Positions 21,166-32,659 of a DNA stretch of 64,000 nt are shown one piece after another; the first letter of the stretch is position 1, and every line of letters starts with the position of its first letter. The stretch spans positions 12,681,153 to 12,745,152 of the forward strand of contig LS997567.1 in the NCBI GenBank assembly GCA_000469685.2, written 5' to 3'. Below the pieces are notes generated by a model, which was not told the DNA's origin, did no database searches, and worked only from the letters and a program-made list of their open reading frames with translations. This stretch comes from Haemonchus contortus. Lineage: Eukaryota > Nematoda > Chromadorea > Rhabditida > Trichostrongylidae. The translations under genes were made by a program, and so were the position numbers.

Positions 21166-21890
21166 ATGGAGTGCAGTGACCTGCAGAGCAAAGTTGAGGA
21201 GTTTAGCAAGTCAAAGCGAATCACTAATTCCGTTAAGAAGGTTATCTGTGCTATGCTGAAAGAGTTAAGCCATCTGAGGTCTGAAAAAATGGATTTAAGA
21301 AATGAGATTAAGGAATTGCGTAAGAAGTCTGATGTTACTGTAGTAAGTAATTCTCGAACCGTCTCGTCTCCTATTCACAGTGAAAGCAAGTGATAGCAAT
21401 TTTATCTCTAGCTCTGACTCTACTTTACCATTTCATGAAATTGAAAGATTGCGTTTCTATTGTTATCAGTGGAATTCCTGAATCTAAATCCACGAATATA
21501 AGAGAGGTTGTCAGTTGACTTTCAACATGTTTGCAGTGTATTCTGACTTTCTGGGAGTAGAATGTAATCCAGTATCTGTATATAGGATAGGTGAACCATC
21601 GCAAGATAGGAACAGATTACTGAAAGTTGTTCTTCCCTCGCGGGTTTTTCTAAAGTATGATATTGAGGAGAGCGGCTCGTCTTCGGTATTTTATTCATCG
21701 TGGGATCTTCCTTAGGGAGTCCCTCACTAGAAGTGAGCGTGACCGACGCGGTACTACGTCAAGGTACAACAGAAGGAGAGCACAGGTCTCCCGCAGTGGG
21801 CGATCATTGCTCACGGGGAGACAAAGCGGAGGCTTCCGACGTTCCCTTTGCCTCTTTTTCTGCTCAGGAAACTAATTTCTTCTCCTCGGA
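21166..21890 (+). pseudogene. LINE1 ORF1 (coiled coil plus RRM-like nucleic-acid-binding protein)
   Basis: 21166-21393 encodes a charged, heptad-patterned stretch (KELSHLRSEKMDLRNEIKEL) ending at a stop. 21440-21715 continues in other frames with IVISGIPESKSTNIRE and DFLGVECNPVSVYRIGEP, the RNA-binding part of CR1/L2-type ORF1 proteins, then RESLTRSERDRR near 21715-21750. Frame changes break it at least three times. The product normally chaperones LINE RNA. Confidence 0.7.
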
Positions 21891-21924
21891 CTGATTAAAG
21901 AGCATTAGTTTTTTCTACTCAAAT

Positions 21925-22634
21925 ATGAGGTCAATCACAAAGAACTTGATCTATGTGGAATCCGTCCTGTTCAACAAGTATGACATCTATGCCTTTTGTG
22001 AAACCTGTCACATTATCCCTCCTATCCTAGGGTGGATATGTGTGGACTATGACATTCAGAGGTGTGACAGCCCAAGGTGGGGGAGTGATGCTTCTCGTTC
22101 ACTCTAGACTTTTCATGACTTTAGTTTTCAAGGAGTCCGTAAAGGATGCATGAGAAATACTTTGTGTCGATGTTCTGAACGAGAGTTCAAGCTTGAGGAT
22201 CATAGTAGTATAAAGAGCGCCATCATGCGCTGTCATGAATACTAAGCAGTTAATCAAAGTCCTCAGTGATCTCGGTACTCGTGAGCTTCAAACAGTGATT
22301 GTTGGTGATTTTAACATGCCGGAATTGTATCATGGCCCTAGTACGTTTTCTGATGGTTCTAGTTTTCGTCTTTTCTGAGTTGCTCCACAGTCACAGATTA
22401 ACGCAACATGTTACTGAACCGACTAGACTAAGTAAGACTCTGGACCTGGTTCTCAGCAGCAAGCCTGATTTAGTTAGCAATCTAAGAATACTTTCTCCAA
22501 TTGGGTACAGTGATCATAGCAGCATCGTCTTCGAAGTCATTGGGTATGACAGCATGGCATTCAACACTTTTCGAAGAGTAAATTTTGATCTTGAAGTGAT
22601 CTTTCTCGTATACGCTAAGGTCGACTTAATTTAG
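21925..22634 (+). pseudogene. LINE1 ORF2, APE-type endonuclease domain
   Basis: Plus-strand pieces: MRSITKNLIYVESVLFNKYD with YAFCET, where the N-terminal NxRS box has become MRS; VIVGDFNMP at about 22297-22323; and, at 22299-22634, THRLTQHVTEPTR-like text, TLDLVLSSKPDLVSN and the terminal SDHSSIVFEV, i.e. the catalytic SDH box. Order and spacing fit an AP-endonuclease of CR1/jockey-type LINEs. Several frameshifts and stops separate the pieces. Confidence 0.85.
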
Positions 22635-22639
22635 AGCTG

Positions 22640-23741
22640 TGGTAGTGTCAATGAGTGCACACTGCCAGTGATACTGTGTCCCTTGGGGAAGGGTGACTTC
22701 TTTTAAGTCTACTCCTTTACCACGTTATTTGAGGAGCATGAGTGAGCATAGGGACTGCCTCTTTCAAGAAGCAAGGCGAACTGGAAACTGGTCTAGGTAT
22801 AATGAATTTACGGAAATTTCCCTTACACGCCTGAGTAAGTACTTGAATAATGTTGAGAAGAAATTGTTGAGTCTGGAAATTCGAACTTTTACAAGTATTT
22901 GAATAGAAAATTGCATGACAAAGGGTGCATCGGGCCTCTGAAGTGTGGAGACCTTATGGCATGTAGTCCAGCTGACAAAGCTAACATGCTCGCTGACCAG
23001 TTCTCAAAGTCCTTCTCAAATGAGGATGTTAATGTTCCTCACTTTTCGCCGACCTTCGCCTCGACTATGAATCAGCTACCATGGTTTTACACAGATCAAT
23101 TGAACGGATTACGAGCTGGCCCAAATGTTCTTCTGTCACACCGGACTTCATTCCGTTGTTTTTTCATTCAGAAAGTTGCCGATGTTATATGTGAGCCGCT
23201 TTCGTACATATTCAACCAATCACTCATGAAGGGGGAAGTTCCTGCACGATGGAAACACTCTTTCGTCACCCCGGTTCCTAACAAGGAGCCTTCCTGTGAC
23301 CCCGCGGATTATCGTCCTGTCAGCATAACATCCTTGTTTTGTAGAATTTTTGAGAAACGATCAAGGAGCACATTCTCGAGCATGCTGCAGCTAACAGAAT
23401 AATACCACGGGTACAATATGGTTTTGTCCCTGGGAGGTCGGTGGAGACAAACATGATGGAAGCCTTGAGGACTGGACAGTAGTGCTTGATAATAGAGATG
23501 TTGTGATGTTATATGTACACTTCGACTTCGCGAAAGCCTTCGACAGAGTATTACACAAAAGACTACTTCATAAGTTGGAGATGTTGGGTTTCCATCCCAC
23601 ACTTGTAAGTTGGATTTCTGATTTCCTCCGCGGCAGGACCTTCCAAGTGCGAGTAGAACAAAGTTTCTTAGAAAGTAGGAGGGTGCTGAGTGAAGTGCCG
23701 CAAGAGGGAGTTCTGTTACCCGGTATTGGTTTCAATATATA

Positions 23742-23778
<37 letters not shown>

Positions 23779-24560
23779 ATATATATATATATATATTATA
23801 TATATATATATACAGCTGAGATTCCTTGTTTGTTTGATGGGTTAGATGCTACAACAAAAAAGTATGGTTACGATGTAAAAATTTACAAGGTCATAACTGA
23901 AGCGAAGGACCAGGAGCGGCCACAGAGGGCGGTAAACATCTTTAGTGATTGGCTGAGCGGTGGCAGCTCCCCTTGGCCCCATATAAGACCTAGTATATGA
24001 CGATTGGCAAGAAGTCCGAGATTCCTTATAGTCTTTATACAGTTGAAGGAGTTACAATTTCTCCTGTCACTTCTGTGAGAGACCTAGGTTTCCATTATAC
24101 TGACGCACTTGACTTTTCTGAACTTATCAGAACCGGTGTAACCCTGGCCTTATTGCGTACACTGCACATCTTCAAGGGGTTGTCTTCCACCAATAAGCCC
24201 ATACTTCTCGAAGCTTATAAAACATACGTTTCGGCCCTTGGTTGAGAGTGGTGCTGCTGTGTTGAACCCATCTAGGAGAAAAGAATTTGAAGCATTTGAA
24301 AAGGTCCAAAACAATTTTACGCGTAAAATCCTTTGCCGATGTGGGAGTTTTTTCTATTCTAGAATTCCAAAAGCATCTATTCGCAACAAATACTATGAAC
24401 TCTCTACATTGGAATCACGGCGCAAAGTATCTGACGTATACATGGTTTACAAGCTATTGTACCAAAGTAATAAATTTGGTTCTTTTGATTTTTTTTTGAT
24501 TTTTATAATATGGCTCACTCCCGAACCAGAGGGGGTCAGACTAAAATAAATCTCCCTAGG
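22640..24560 (+). pseudogene. LINE1 ORF2, reverse transcriptase and C-terminal region
   Basis: RT motifs in order: WKHSFVTPVPNKE, DYRPVSITSLFCRIFEK (23300-23360), QYGFVPGRS near 23415, DFAKAFDRVLHKRLLHKL (23520-23580), SWISDFLRGRTFQVRV and VPQEGVLLPG. The catalytic box that should read YADD is YGYD in KKYGYDVKIYK near 23860. Thumb and C-terminal text follows: VRDLGFHYTDALDFSE, KVQNNFTRKILCRCG, SRRKVSDVYMVYKLLY. At least five frame changes or stops occur. An in-frame (TA)n tract is inserted at 23737-23812. Confidence 0.9.
23737..23812. repeat. (TA)n tract inside the LINE reverse transcriptase
   Basis: An imperfect TA repeat of about 75 bp expands the codons after FNIYT and keeps the same frame on both sides, adding an Ile-Tyr repeat of about 25 residues before AEIPCLFDGL. 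Confidence 0.92.
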
Positions 24561-24825
24561 CCCAGAACCAGTATAAGAGCCAGAAGTTCCACATTCAGAG
24601 CTAGTCTCTACAAAAAAGGTAACAAAAAAACATGATCGCTCCGGATTCCTTGTCTAAGTTCAAACGCTCTGTAGAATTAATTTTACCTAAGTATGACCTA
24701 TCATAATTCCTTGCGGTTGACCATTTCTTCTTCTACACCCTTGTTTCAACCTAGGAGTCTTTAGCCTTATTTTATGTGGTTCTCTTTAAATGATTACGTC
24801 TTATCCGTCGTCTGTGTTCCTTGTA

Positions 24826-25712
24826 TTGGGTTGGAAGGAAAAGTCCTGCGACAAAAAATTTGGAGCGTCAACAATTTGTATCAACAATGTGAACACGGTA
24901 GCAAGAGTGATAAACTTGTAGGACATTCCTCAAGTAATCAACACATGAGTGGAATAAGGGCACGCGTGTGGGCTTTAGCAGCATTACGGTCAATGAATGG
25001 GACAACACCCGATTCGTAACATCACCTTCTTCTGAACACACCAAGGGCAAAATAGGGGTGTAGCAGCTCAAATTATCAGCAACCCAATCAATGCTGGCAC
25101 TGCTCACCGATCAACGGTCAACAATCGGTTGGATCGCTTCACTGGAGGAGATACTAGCTTTTGAAGTAACGAAAGCATCGTCCCTTAGTTTGAAGAGGTT
25201 GAAGGGGTCCTTCCACTATGAGTTGCTAAAACGCAGGACTAGATGGACACAGCTATCGTTACCCTTATGAACCTCGAAATTTGGCCAACGGGGATAAGAG
25301 AAGGACGATCAAAACCGTAAATCAGGTCCCTACAGAGGGTCAACGCACGTCGCAATTTCGCTTTAAACACGCGTCAAAAGTTCTACGATTCCAAATGGTT
25401 CCAGGTTGTTCATCAGTCGTACTTCCCAGATGTTGCCCCTTTTACCTTACCATTGCGCTCCGCCTTCTTGAGCATCCCGTTGTTGAAAAAAATTCGTAAC
25501 TTAATGTGATCTGAAAACGGCAATCAATTACTTCTTTGAGTCACAGCTTCCTCATTCCTGGATAAAAGGCATCAGTGATTTACTCATAGGATAATAGAAG
25601 GTTGTTGACCTCTTTGGTAAATATATTTCCGAAAATTGATTGGCCTGGAAAATCTCGGAAAATGATTTGAAGAAGACCTTCATTGTGTCGCAGGACTTTC
25701 CTTCCAACCTAA
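24826..25712 (+). mobile_element. mariner element with both ends, internally deleted, decayed transposase
   Basis: Ends ttgggttggaaggaaaagtc and gactttccttccaacctaa are inverted repeats flanked by TA (24824-24825 and 25713-25714), so the insertion is intact at 887 bp; full mariners are about 1.28 kb. The right third encodes plus-strand C-terminal transposase remnants (25281-25640), including the third-Asp region in the altered form LPRCCPFYLTIAL and DKRHQ near the end. Fragments of the same family are at 8.57-9.01 and 36.79-37.45 kb. Confidence 0.88.
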
Positions 25713-25714
25713 TA

Positions 25715-26889
25715 TTTGCTCCGTTATTTAAGCTGGTTCCAGACGGTTGTTATCATTTTTATCCTACGTTTGCCTTAGCAGCGTAATAAATATAACATAA
25801 CATAAGAGAGAAATATGTTGCGCAAAACACTCCACTCAGGTAAACGTAGCCTGAGTTACTCTATTTCATAACTAGTAGCTTTTGGAAATAACTCACTCTT
25901 ACCTTTATTTCAATAAAAATAGTCGAGTCCGAAAAAGAGATGGAAGGATGCAACACCCCACAATTTACGATTCATATGTTTGCATAAAGATGATTCCCTA
26001 TTCATAGAGAAATCTCCAGCGGAACTCAATACCCAGTAGGGACAACGAGCTCAGATTGATAGAGGTTCATCTGCACTTCAAGAGAACTCACTGCTATGGT
26101 TGGACAATTCATCCACAGTTGGCTGTTGACTCGTTGGGAGAACAATACTCGTCGCCTGAAAGAACAAATGGCATTCGCTTCAAGCAACGTATCGTCGTCC
26201 AACCACATGACGTAAAAAACTAAGGGCACAAAATCTCATCTCAGAATTCGCATCAAGGTCTTTAGTTCTATTCACAAGTACATTACATGACATATGTACA
26301 AATACTCTTCTCCATAACCATCATGTACCAAAAAAATATGTTGTTTAGTGAAGCTGCATTCGGCGAGGGCTGTTTATCCAGTATCAGACGTACAAGATAC
26401 AGCCTTTTACACACAATACACCATTACACACATTTTTGACACATTAACAAGATGGTAAAAGGCAAACTTAACAATTTGTGCATTCGCTCGCGATTAAAAG
26501 TTTCTTATGCAGGCTTAAAAATTTGTTGGACTGGAGAAGATGAAGCCACATTTACCTTATTGGGCGAGCCTTCTTGATGTTCCATTTACAGATACTGATA
26601 CCTTCGTTGAACACCTAAATTGCATAATATCGGATACAGTGACGTGAAAAGAGTTCGCGGAAGTATTGCCCACTTGGGAATAAAGAAAAAGAATCGACAG
26701 CAGAACGTTAAGATGATAACCCTTCATTACGTACAATTTATAGACGAACATGTGAAAAGGCGTGGTTTCACAGCCCAACCTCTACACGCAGCTTTCGTCA
26801 CTTCCAAAAAAGGCACTAACGTGACAGCTTCACGGTCCCCTTAACCTGCTTCAAAGTCTATCTCAACTACCCTTATGTATGTATGCACA
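25715..26889. other. No gene established
   Basis: A minus frame at 26026-26229 (67 residues, with RVNSQLWMN) slightly recalls the central part of a mariner transposase but lacks any catalytic motif. Frames at 26557-26844 are unidentified. A short atgtatgtatg run at 26877 precedes the next element. Confidence 0.4.
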
Positions 26890-27012
26890 CAGGGTGGCTG
26901 AAAAGTATAGGACGCCTCACTTGTAGGCGTAACTTCAAAGAGAAAGACCCGGGAGAAAATCAACCTCACTGAGGAATAGAGTAGAGCTACATTATCACTC
27001 AGGACAGACCCT
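26890..27012 (-). mobile_element. 3'-end fragment of the maT-like element
   Basis: Starts cagggtggctgaaaagtata and is colinear, as reverse complement, with the right 120 bp of the element at 34713-36008 (landmarks aacttcaaagagaaagac, gaatagagtagagctac, atcactcagga). It stops being alignable at about 27012. Confidence 0.85.
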
Positions 27013-27079
27013 GTCCGGAGTTCGATTCTTTTTCTCTTTTCTTTCTTTGCTTGACTGAATCAACAGTGGACCAAAAGTA

Positions 27080-27545
27080 TTAGGTTGATGCATAATTATT
27101 GCGGATTTTTCGCGGCTTCTTTTCTCTCGATAAAATTATACTTTTCAATGCGGGATTTGTAGAAATGACCTTATCGCACTCCTCAATAAAAATTTGTCCA
27201 GAAAGTCGTCTTCATATACGCCACATTATGCTCTACTACTTCGAGAAATGTTGGAAGGCGGCCCACTCATGGCGTGATCTCAACGAACTTCTCGGCGATG
27301 GAACAGTCAACCAAAGCCGACTGAGGAATGGAATTTGCTTCTACGGTCGCCTCATTCACCAACAGAAATTCTGGATTGTCACGTTGATCGCCCGTTGAAA
27401 AATTGGTTAACGAAAAGCACTTTCGACGAAGGGGATGGCCTGATGGCCAACGTCAAAGCGTGATCGCCTGCAAGAAGCGAAACGTCTTCGCTTGTGCAAT
27501 CCGACCGCCCAGCAAATGGGAAGCAGTGCTTTACGTAGATGGTTC
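27080..27545 (+). pseudogene. mariner N-terminal fragment (TTAGGTTGATGCATAATT family)
   Basis: TA at 27078-27079 is followed by ttaggttgatgcataattat. The frame 27099-27398 contains HIRHIMLYYFEKCWKAAHSW and LNELLGDGTVNQS, the first helix-turn-helix of mariner transposases, which binds the terminal repeats. Further N-terminal text continues out of frame to about 27540, where the gypsy LTR begins. The catalytic domain and right end are absent. The family also supplies the palindromic element at 38.5 kb and a bare end at 49.25 kb. Confidence 0.85.
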
Positions 27546-27546
27546 G

Positions 27547-27832
27547 TGTGTGTGAACAGGAGACGAGGGGGAGAATGATTTATTGCTCACCAACATCCTT
27601 TTTATACTCTCTCTCTAATAATCAGCCTACTATTTCCCTCACTTCTTCATTCTTCACTTCCTCACGTTACCTCACCCCTCTACACCTCCCCTAGTGACTC
27701 CTACGGTCACTACATGTACCGGTGTACCCTATGGTGTGAGGAGGTTCAATATTCTGTCACCTCCTCCTCACCCACTGTTCTTCTTACACCAACAGTATTT
27801 CAAACATTTTTATTATTTATATCAAACATCAC
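27547..27832 (-). repeat. Gypsy1 3' LTR (minus orientation)
   Basis: On the minus strand this ~286-bp region starts near tgtttgatataaataat after a purine-rich stretch (gtgagggg), contains a TATA-like tataaaaagg (27598-27607 complement) and an AATAAA signal near 27575-27583, and ends in cacaca. It directly follows the end of the gypsy1 pol frame. No partner LTR was found, as the element is truncated on its 5' side. Confidence 0.6.
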
Positions 27833-27835
27833 CCC

Positions 27836-28396
27836 TCACTGAGGGTCATCTCTCATGACCTCACGGCCCGGATCCGCGTTTCGCGATCGCCGCCGCACTG
27901 ACCGACTGTGGCTTCTTGCTTGTCTTCTTGGTGATCGACTGTGGCTCCTCGAACGTCTACTTGACGGGCGGCTGCGGCTTCTTACTTCCCTTCTTGAAGG
28001 TCGGCTGCAACTTCTTCTGTGGAGGTCCCGCTGTACGCCCTTCACCGCCGCCCACGCCCTAAATATCTCCTTCAGCTTTAGTATCGTTTTTTCCGGCGTG
28101 ATGGCCCCCATCTTGAGCACTTCAGACCACATGGATTTCGCATCCACCACCACCAACCATTTGACTTCGCCACTCGTCTCACAGAAGTCTATGTGCAGTC
28201 TCTGCCAGACCTTCTGTGGTTCTTCCCACGGATGAAGGGGTATTCTGACCGGGTCCTTGCCCATGACCGCACAAGTTCTACATCTCTTCACCATATCTTC
28301 TACCGCTCTGTCTATGCCCGGAAACCATATCTTGGTCCGGGCCAAACTGATCATTCTGTTCCGCCCATAGTGACTACTGTGTAGCATCCTCAACAC
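27836..28396 (-). pseudogene. Gypsy1 integrase N-terminus fused in frame to an Arg/Ser-rich tail
   Basis: This 186-residue open frame begins with the integrase zinc-finger (LHSSHYGRNRMISLARTKIW with CRTCAVMGK, an HHCC-type pattern). It continues with WQRLHIDFCETSGEVKWLVV, where the first catalytic Asp is expected, to about residue 120. The rest of the DDE core is missing, and after GVQRDLHRR the frame runs into repeated RSRSxSRR blocks to the stop. It looks like an internal deletion that stayed in frame and joined the core to the RS-rich end of pol. Confidence 0.85.
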
Positions 28397-28586
28397 CGTT
28401 TGCTAAAATTTCTTGGGAATAACCACCCTAAAACCCCACAATATGTATGCAGCCATTATGCAATGTCGTGCAGTCTTTTCCACCGCAAAGGCCTACGGCT
28501 TTAACCTGTCATCCGCAACTTTTTCCGGTTAACCCTTCCTAATATAATTTATCACCAAATGCAACAGAGAATCTGCTTTTGTGGCC

Positions 28587-29088
28587 TTATATCTCCGCTT
28601 CTGTTACAGACAAATTTTCCATCGTTTCCATCGCTATCAACTCTTCCTGCACTTCATTGACCACCATCTCTGCGCTAGGCAGCTCTCCTGGGTCAGGCAA
28701 CCTAGATAATCCGTCTGCGTTACCAAATTCTGTTGTCTTCCTATACTCTATCTCGAAAGAGTATAGCATGAGCCTCAACGCCCATCTATGCAGCCTTTTC
28801 GCTGCTATTACCGGTAGACCCTGCTTGGGGCCAAAGATCCTTACAGAGGGTTGGTGATCGGTTAACAGCGTAAACCGTCGGCCATAAAGGAACTGATTGA
28901 ATTTTTCGACTCCATACACTATCCCTAATGCCTCCTTCTCTATTTGTGCATAATTGCGTTCCTGTTTCGTCAAGGAACGTGATGATGTTTAACAGCGCTG
29001 CCATAGCTAATCTAGGGACGAATTTTCCATAGTAGTGAATCATGCCTAGGTAAGACTCCAATTCTTTTATATTTCTTGGCTCTGGCAT
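28587..29088 (-). pseudogene. Gypsy1 RT connection and RNase H
   Basis: 28587-28973 contains [39 protein letters not shown] (an RNase H Asp box) and [12 protein letters not shown], the gypsy signature at the end of RNase H. 28786-29088 in another frame has KELESYLGMIHYYGKFVPRL, the RT connection. A frameshift near 28980 separates them, and the first RNase H Asp region lies in the damaged part. Confidence 0.9.
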
Positions 29089-29119
29089 GGTCTAATACCC
29101 TTTTCATCGACCACGTAGC

Positions 29120-29503
29120 CTAAAAACTCCATCTCCTCCCTAAAAAATCACATTTCCCTCTTCTGAGGCGGAATCCGAGTTTATTCGGTCTATTCAAGAC
29201 TTTCTCTAGTCTTTCTAAATGCGTTTTATCACCTGGACCTGTAACAGTAATATCGCCCAGATAGATCAGCACCCTTTCGATTCCCGCCAGCGTCTCCTCC
29301 ATTATCCGCTGGAATATTGCTGGTGCTGACGCAATTCCAAAAGGGATTCGCGTATACTCGAATAACCCCTTGTGCGTATTGATAGTAGTATACATCCTTG
29401 AGCTCTCTTCCAGCTCAACTTGCATATAGGCATCGAAAAGATCAACTTTCGAAAACTTCTTGCCGCCATGTAACATGTGAAACAAATCGTCTGGCTTGGA
29501 CAA
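29120..29503 (-). pseudogene. Gypsy1 RT palm with altered active site
   Basis: Motifs KKFSKVDLFDAYMQVELEE (motif A, catalytic Asp kept), YTRIPFGIASAPAIFQRIME (motif B) and RVLIYLGDITVTG, where the usual YxDD is YLGD, so the first of the paired Asp residues is lost. It runs to FLGRRWSF. It is split from the upstream RT part by a stop codon (29510-29512). Confidence 0.93.
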
Positions 29504-29509
29504 TGGGTA

Positions 29510-30262
29510 CTAATTGATATCTAGTTGCGGGTTCACCGTGACCTTATAGTCACCACAAATCCGTATTTTTCCGCCTGGTTTGGGCACAACCACCAGCGGT
29601 GTGGCCCATTTACTATGCTCCACTCTTCTTATTATTCCCTTCAGCACCATTTCTTCCAATTTTGCCTCGACTTTGGGCCTCAACGCAATAGGTATTGGCC
29701 TAGCTCTGAAGAACTTAGGCACTACTACATCATTTTTAAACTTCAACTCTGCTCGTGTAGTCGAGCACTTGCCCAAATCATCTTGGAACAACCTCTTATT
29801 GTTGTCCAGCATACGCACAATTTCTCTTTTGATTTCTATATTGGGCATTTGTTTAACCTTGTGAACCATCCCATAATGTGGTCCACAATCTATCTGCAAT
29901 TCTCTTATCATATCTCGACCACATAAGGAGTGCGTCGCCTCCTCAAAGACATGAACATCCACTATCGCATCTCTCCCGGCGAACTTATCATTTAGTGGAA
30001 CTCTTTCTTGGAACTTAATACGATTACTATCAAATGCCGTCGCGGCCACCGCAGCCTTGTTCAACTGTGGCTGGTCTAACATATTCCATGTCTTCTCGTC
30101 AATAATGGAAAGAGATGCACTTGTATCTAGCTCCAGCTCAAATGGGATCTTCTTCCCATTCACTTCCATCTCCAGCATTCTCGGTGGCTCGCCCGACCAC
30201 CGGTCCACTTCAACATCTCCAACCATATCAGCGGCTATCACCTCCCTATTCCGGCACTCCAC
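29510..30262 (-). pseudogene. Gypsy1 protease and RT fingers
   Basis: A 250-residue open frame. The retroviral-type aspartic protease starts near residue 35 with FELELDTSASLSIID, where the usual DTGA is DTSA; a DSG/DTS-type change is tolerated in some families. LCGRDMI follows, matching the second protease signature. RT begins at about residue 150 with FRARPIPIALRPKVEAKLEE, then GIIRRVEHSKWATPLVVVPK and IRICGDYKVTVN (fingers). It ends in a stop just before the palm. Confidence 0.93.
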
Positions 30263-30362
30263 ATTTCTGGTGCCTGTTTCCCATCGTGAGACTGCCTTGT
30301 CCAGTTTCCGGGTTGTCCTCCACTCGCCTCACACCGTTCCGCGTCACCTTCCGCGGCCTAGC

Positions 30363-30617
30363 TCAACGACAGTGGGTAAATCGTGACACAGCTACTTTGT
30401 TCACGCTCTGAGTCACTAGTTCCTCTCCACTGTCGGAGCTTCCAGCGGGCTCCTCACACCAGTGTACTTGGCGGGAGACTTTTTGGCCAGTCCTGGGGTT
30501 CTTCCAGCACGTCACTGCCAGGTGGCCTCTCTTCTCGCATACATTGCAGTATGCCTTCTCCTTCCTGAAACACTCATAACCGGCATGGCCAAACGCTCCG
30601 CAAACCCTGCATCTCAT
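30363..30617 (-). pseudogene. Gypsy1 Gag nucleocapsid (two zinc knuckles)
   Basis: The 84-residue frame has CRVCGAFGHAGYEC and CNVCEKRGHLAVTC, two CCHC knuckles that bind RNA, followed by an acidic stretch. The matrix and capsid parts and the 5' LTR are absent; the sequence changes to unrelated DNA and then a satA unit at 30780. The element therefore lacks its 5' end. Confidence 0.9.
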
Positions 30618-30779
30618 ACCGGAAGCTTTCGAACGTGTAGGAGTGAATGCTCCACACCTTAATGAAGACCCGCAGCAAGTTCAGCCGGTGGGAGTGACTC
30701 AGGTAAGAACACGGAAAGATGAGCGTAACCGACAGAGGCCAGAGCGCGCGCAAATGAAGGATCAAAAAGGAAGGCCGAG

Positions 30780-30895
30780 CAGGGGCCCAGCTCGGAAATT
30801 CATAACTCCTGCTCCCTCGGACCTAGAAAGTTCAAATTTGGCAGGAGTACGGAGGACAGGATGGGAATATCATGCCAGGTAGCAGGACTGGACTC
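30780..30895 (+). repeat. Single satA unit
   Basis: ggaaattcataactcctgct, cctagaaagttcaaatttgg and ggaggacaggatgggaatat match the 127-bp satellite of 1-1446 with modest divergence, in the same orientation. Confidence 0.85.
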
Positions 30896-31435
30896 CACCT
30901 ACAAGGAGCGAAGCGTATGCGATAGAAATTTTCAACCGCAAGTTCATTACTCCGTTCACGTGGACCTTACTTAGACTTACAAGGAAGGTCTTCCGGGCTT
31001 GGGAAGCTTTTTGAAAACGGTTTTTTGCATGGTATAGGGGCATGAGCACTGGGCATAAAACCATGGTCCATTTCCGCTAAATGACCTTCTGTATGCCAAA
31101 AAAGGAGCGAAAATGATTTTGTCAGAAATTGCTGCTTTAACCCACTAGGCGTCGTTTGTTTCACTCATGGCGTCGATTGTTCCCACAGTAGAAGGCGCCA
31201 GTGGGTTACGCAATGAAAATAACGTGAACGGTAGCCAAAAAAGGGAGCCACATGTAAAACATTTTGAAAAGTGCGGGGAGTTTCATATGCGCTCTTCAAG
31301 GCTGAGATGCTGGCAGCGACGGATGGTGCGGTGGATAGCGAGTTGGAATTCGAGTTGGGACCAGGCTGGATTGGTGGTTCGGATCCCTGAGGCTTTGCAG
31401 TTTTCGCATAATGTTGGAATCTCTCAATGAGTGAA
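30896..31435. other. No gene established
   Basis: A minus frame at 31165-31512 (115 residues, Ser/Ala/Pro rich) and a plus frame at 31167-31430 overlap; neither shows a domain. The region may be non-coding sequence 5' of the LINE fragment. Confidence 0.4.
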
Positions 31436-31439
31436 CGTT

Positions 31440-32600
31440 CGCTATGGATTCCAAACGCAGCATTGACGTTATTTATCTGGACTTCCGAAAAGCATTTGAC
31501 AAAGTTCCTCATGACTTGTTGCTCCTAAAATCGAAGCAAGTGTGTATTCATCATAGGATCACCACTTGGATGTGCACGTTCTCGAGTACCTCAAGGTGTT
31601 CTTTCTCCTCTATTGTTCAGTATTTATTTGCATGATCTATTTGAAGTTGTTGTTGGTGATACAATCAAATGTAAAATGTTTGCGGATGATATTAAGATAG
31701 TTGGCGAGCGTGGTTCTCCCCTGCAGGCATCTATTGATGCAATACTTCAATGGTCTTCATGTTGGAAGCTTCCTCTTTCGGCCGCTTAATCAAGAATTCT
31801 TCATCTTGGTCGTAACGACCCGCACTTGTCGTATTCTATATGCGGCAAACCCCTTGTTGAAACCGACACTGTTCGTGACTTAGGTTTGATAATTGATAGA
31901 AATCTTTCATTCAAAGAGATTGTCGTTGTATCGTCAACAATGCCGAGGTTAGACTTTTCCATTTGTTTAAGTCTTTTCGTTCTATTGATCCCTTCCCTCT
32001 TATTGAAGAATACAAACTTTATGTGAGACCTATGCTTGAATACGGCACATGTGTTTTTCCCCACGCAGCAATCGCTAGTAAACAGGTTAGAACGAGTGCA
32101 GCATAGTTTCACAAGGAAGGTATTCATTCGCTCTCTCGGTTTCACTTATAGTAGTATTTCCCGTGGTGCAATTCGGAATAAGATACTGAAGCTCGAATCG
32201 CTAAGTGTTAGATGAAGACGCAATGATCTTCATATCGTTTATAAAATACTACATGGTCTAGTTGAACTAGAACTGCGTGATTTTTTTCTTCTGAATCCTT
32301 CTTCTACTAGAGGCCAAAGTCTCAAATTTGTGCTTCAGCAACCTAAGTCCGTTCTGCGCGCAACTTTCTTCACATTTAGGGCAGGTTATGAATACACTAA
32401 TCGAGTAAAAAGTGACAGATTCCGTGTTGTTTTTCGAGCTTCAAAAGAACCGTTAACAATTATCTCACATGAGCAAACTTCTACTAGCGATCCATTGTAT
32501 TGTTTTGTTTGTTTTGTTTGTGCTCTTTCATTTTCTCTGCCTTTTCCCAGAGTATATCTATATTACTCACTTATGAGGTTGGAGTCGTTCTGATATATAA
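31440..32600 (+). pseudogene. LINE2: CR1/jockey-like reverse transcriptase fragment
   Basis: Begins with SIDVIYLDFRKAFDKVPHDL (motif A, catalytic Asp kept). Then comes VPQGVLSPLLFSIYLHDLFE, in a shifted frame, and MFADDIKIVGE near 31675-31700, the intact FADD catalytic box. ETDTVRDLGLIIDRNLSF follows near 31855, and thumb-region scraps (VRPMLEYG near 32020) reach to about 32300. Endonuclease and ORF1 are missing (5' truncation, typical of LINEs). The hairpin aacatg...catgtt near 32646 may mark its 3' end. Confidence 0.85.
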
Positions 32601-32659
32601 GAGTTTACTTGGTTTTACAGATATGTGTGAATTGCATTTTTGAATAACATGTGCTCGCG

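Noticed and set aside
31165..31512. 115-residue minus-strand frame
   Set aside because: Overlaps a plus frame, enters LINE2 antisense at its start, and has low-complexity Ser/Ala text with no domain.
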